Shown here piece after piece: positions 63,835-64,000 of a DNA stretch of 64,000 nucleotides. The DNA lies in contig NZ_QERF01000002.1 in NCBI RefSeq assembly GCF_003260205.1, positions 310,001-374,000 of the forward strand. Direction: 5' to 3'. The notes beneath the pieces are model-generated. The model did no database searches and was not told the DNA's origin. It saw nothing but the letters and a program-made list of their open reading frames with translations. This DNA comes from Winogradskyella tangerina (GTDB lineage Bacteria > Bacteroidota > Bacteroidia > Flavobacteriales > Flavobacteriaceae). Each line of letters begins with the position of its first letter. The first letter of the stretch is position 1. The position numbers and the translations under genes are program-made.

Positions 63835-64000
63835 TTTTATAAAGCATTAATTGATTAGTAGTTTTAATTTGGTCTATTTGTTTTAATTCCTCATAAGGTG
63901 GGCTACTGTAAATTGGTCTTTTATTTGTTAAAAGATTTGAGAAACCAATATTTATGAATTTTGAATTAATCAAATTACCTCTAACTTGGATATTCTTATG
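63800..64000 (-). CDS. partial upstream gene of the DUF4407 operon
   Basis: The frame is open from the window edge to a TAG at 63800, about 66 residues (end ...QLMLYKNEQRLLPKPKP), and it overlaps the DUF4407 start by 35 bp. A coding feel (SNLLTNKRPIYSSPPYEEL) and the lack of another gene in these 160 bp support it, but the true extent and start are outside the window. Confidence 0.4.
   Translation of the reverse strand, partial: HKNIQVRGNLINSKFINIGFSNLLTNKRPIYSSPPYEELKQIDQIKTTNQLMLYKNEQRLLPKPKP

Larger units (their letters stand above)
41092..64000. mobile_element. putative integrative island inserted at tRNA-Arg (left end; right end outside)
   Basis: The tRNA-Arg 3' end is followed by repeat boxes, a tyrosine recombinase, an excisionase-like gene, an RHH-like gene, restriction systems and further accessory genes. 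No second copy of the tRNA 3' end (GGTTCGAATCCTGTCGCGAT) was seen up to 64000, so the right border, and how much of the window belongs to the element, are unknown. Everything from 41.1 to at least 44.4 kb fits a mobile module; beyond that membership is inferred. Confidence 0.5.

Overview
The window is AT-rich DNA from a member of the Bacteroidota, most likely a marine Flavobacteriaceae. The evidence is a CAL67264-type small membrane protein next to ettA, a tamB/tsaD gene pair, a small protein ending in a type IX secretion-like sorting domain, Bacteroidetes-type promoter boxes (TAnnTTTG), weak ribosome binding sites and several TTG starts. No rRNA or CRISPR array is present. Three tRNA genes (Ser-GCT, Pro-TGG, Arg-TCT) sit at about 40.4-41.1 kb and divide the window into two halves.

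The left half (1-40 kb) looks like core chromosome. A leftward five-gene operon (132-6512) encodes a coiled-coil protein, an AAA ATPase, two proteins I do not recognise and a NudK-like Nudix hydrolase; its gaps are built of 7-bp-period repeats. Next come a metallo-beta-lactamase-fold lipoprotein, ettA with its small membrane neighbour, and a redox cluster (azoreductase, FMN reductase, GNAT, MarR, two pirins). The redox cluster carries two related palindromes that look like operators of its own MarR protein. Then follow an acyl-CoA carboxylase beta subunit, an MFS transporter, an M24 peptidase, a small secreted protein, a 57-residue membrane protein, a BadF-type kinase, gap, pfkA, tamB divergent from tsaD, a PPIase, rsmE, DUF1223 and DUF4159 proteins, a SpoU methylase, an AI-2E family transporter and a THUMP-like methyltransferase. 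The half ends with the four-gene ligase-associated DNA repair operon (exonuclease, ATP-dependent ligase, Lhr-type helicase, PdeM endonuclease).

The right half (41.1-64 kb) looks like an island entered at tRNA-Arg. It starts with a tyrosine recombinase preceded by repeated GGTGAA/TTCACC boxes, an unknown partner, an excisionase-like DNA-binding protein, a ribbon-helix-helix-like protein and a quartet of GTATAC boxes. A leftward defence operon follows, in which a type I restriction-modification system (hsdM, two complete hsdS, hsdR) encloses a complete McrBC pair and two small unknown proteins. A secreted MORN/YwqK-repeat protein lies 9 bp upstream of hsdM.

The last 6 kb hold a tightly packed leftward membrane operon: a partial gene, two DUF4407-type membrane proteins, a membrane protein with a transglutaminase-like Cys-His-Glu triad, a DUF350-like membrane protein and a secreted thermonuclease that runs into a decayed small gene. 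The DUF4407/transglutaminase operon and the McrBC-in-type-I operon are the best candidates for undescribed or unusual systems. The right end of the island is not in the window.
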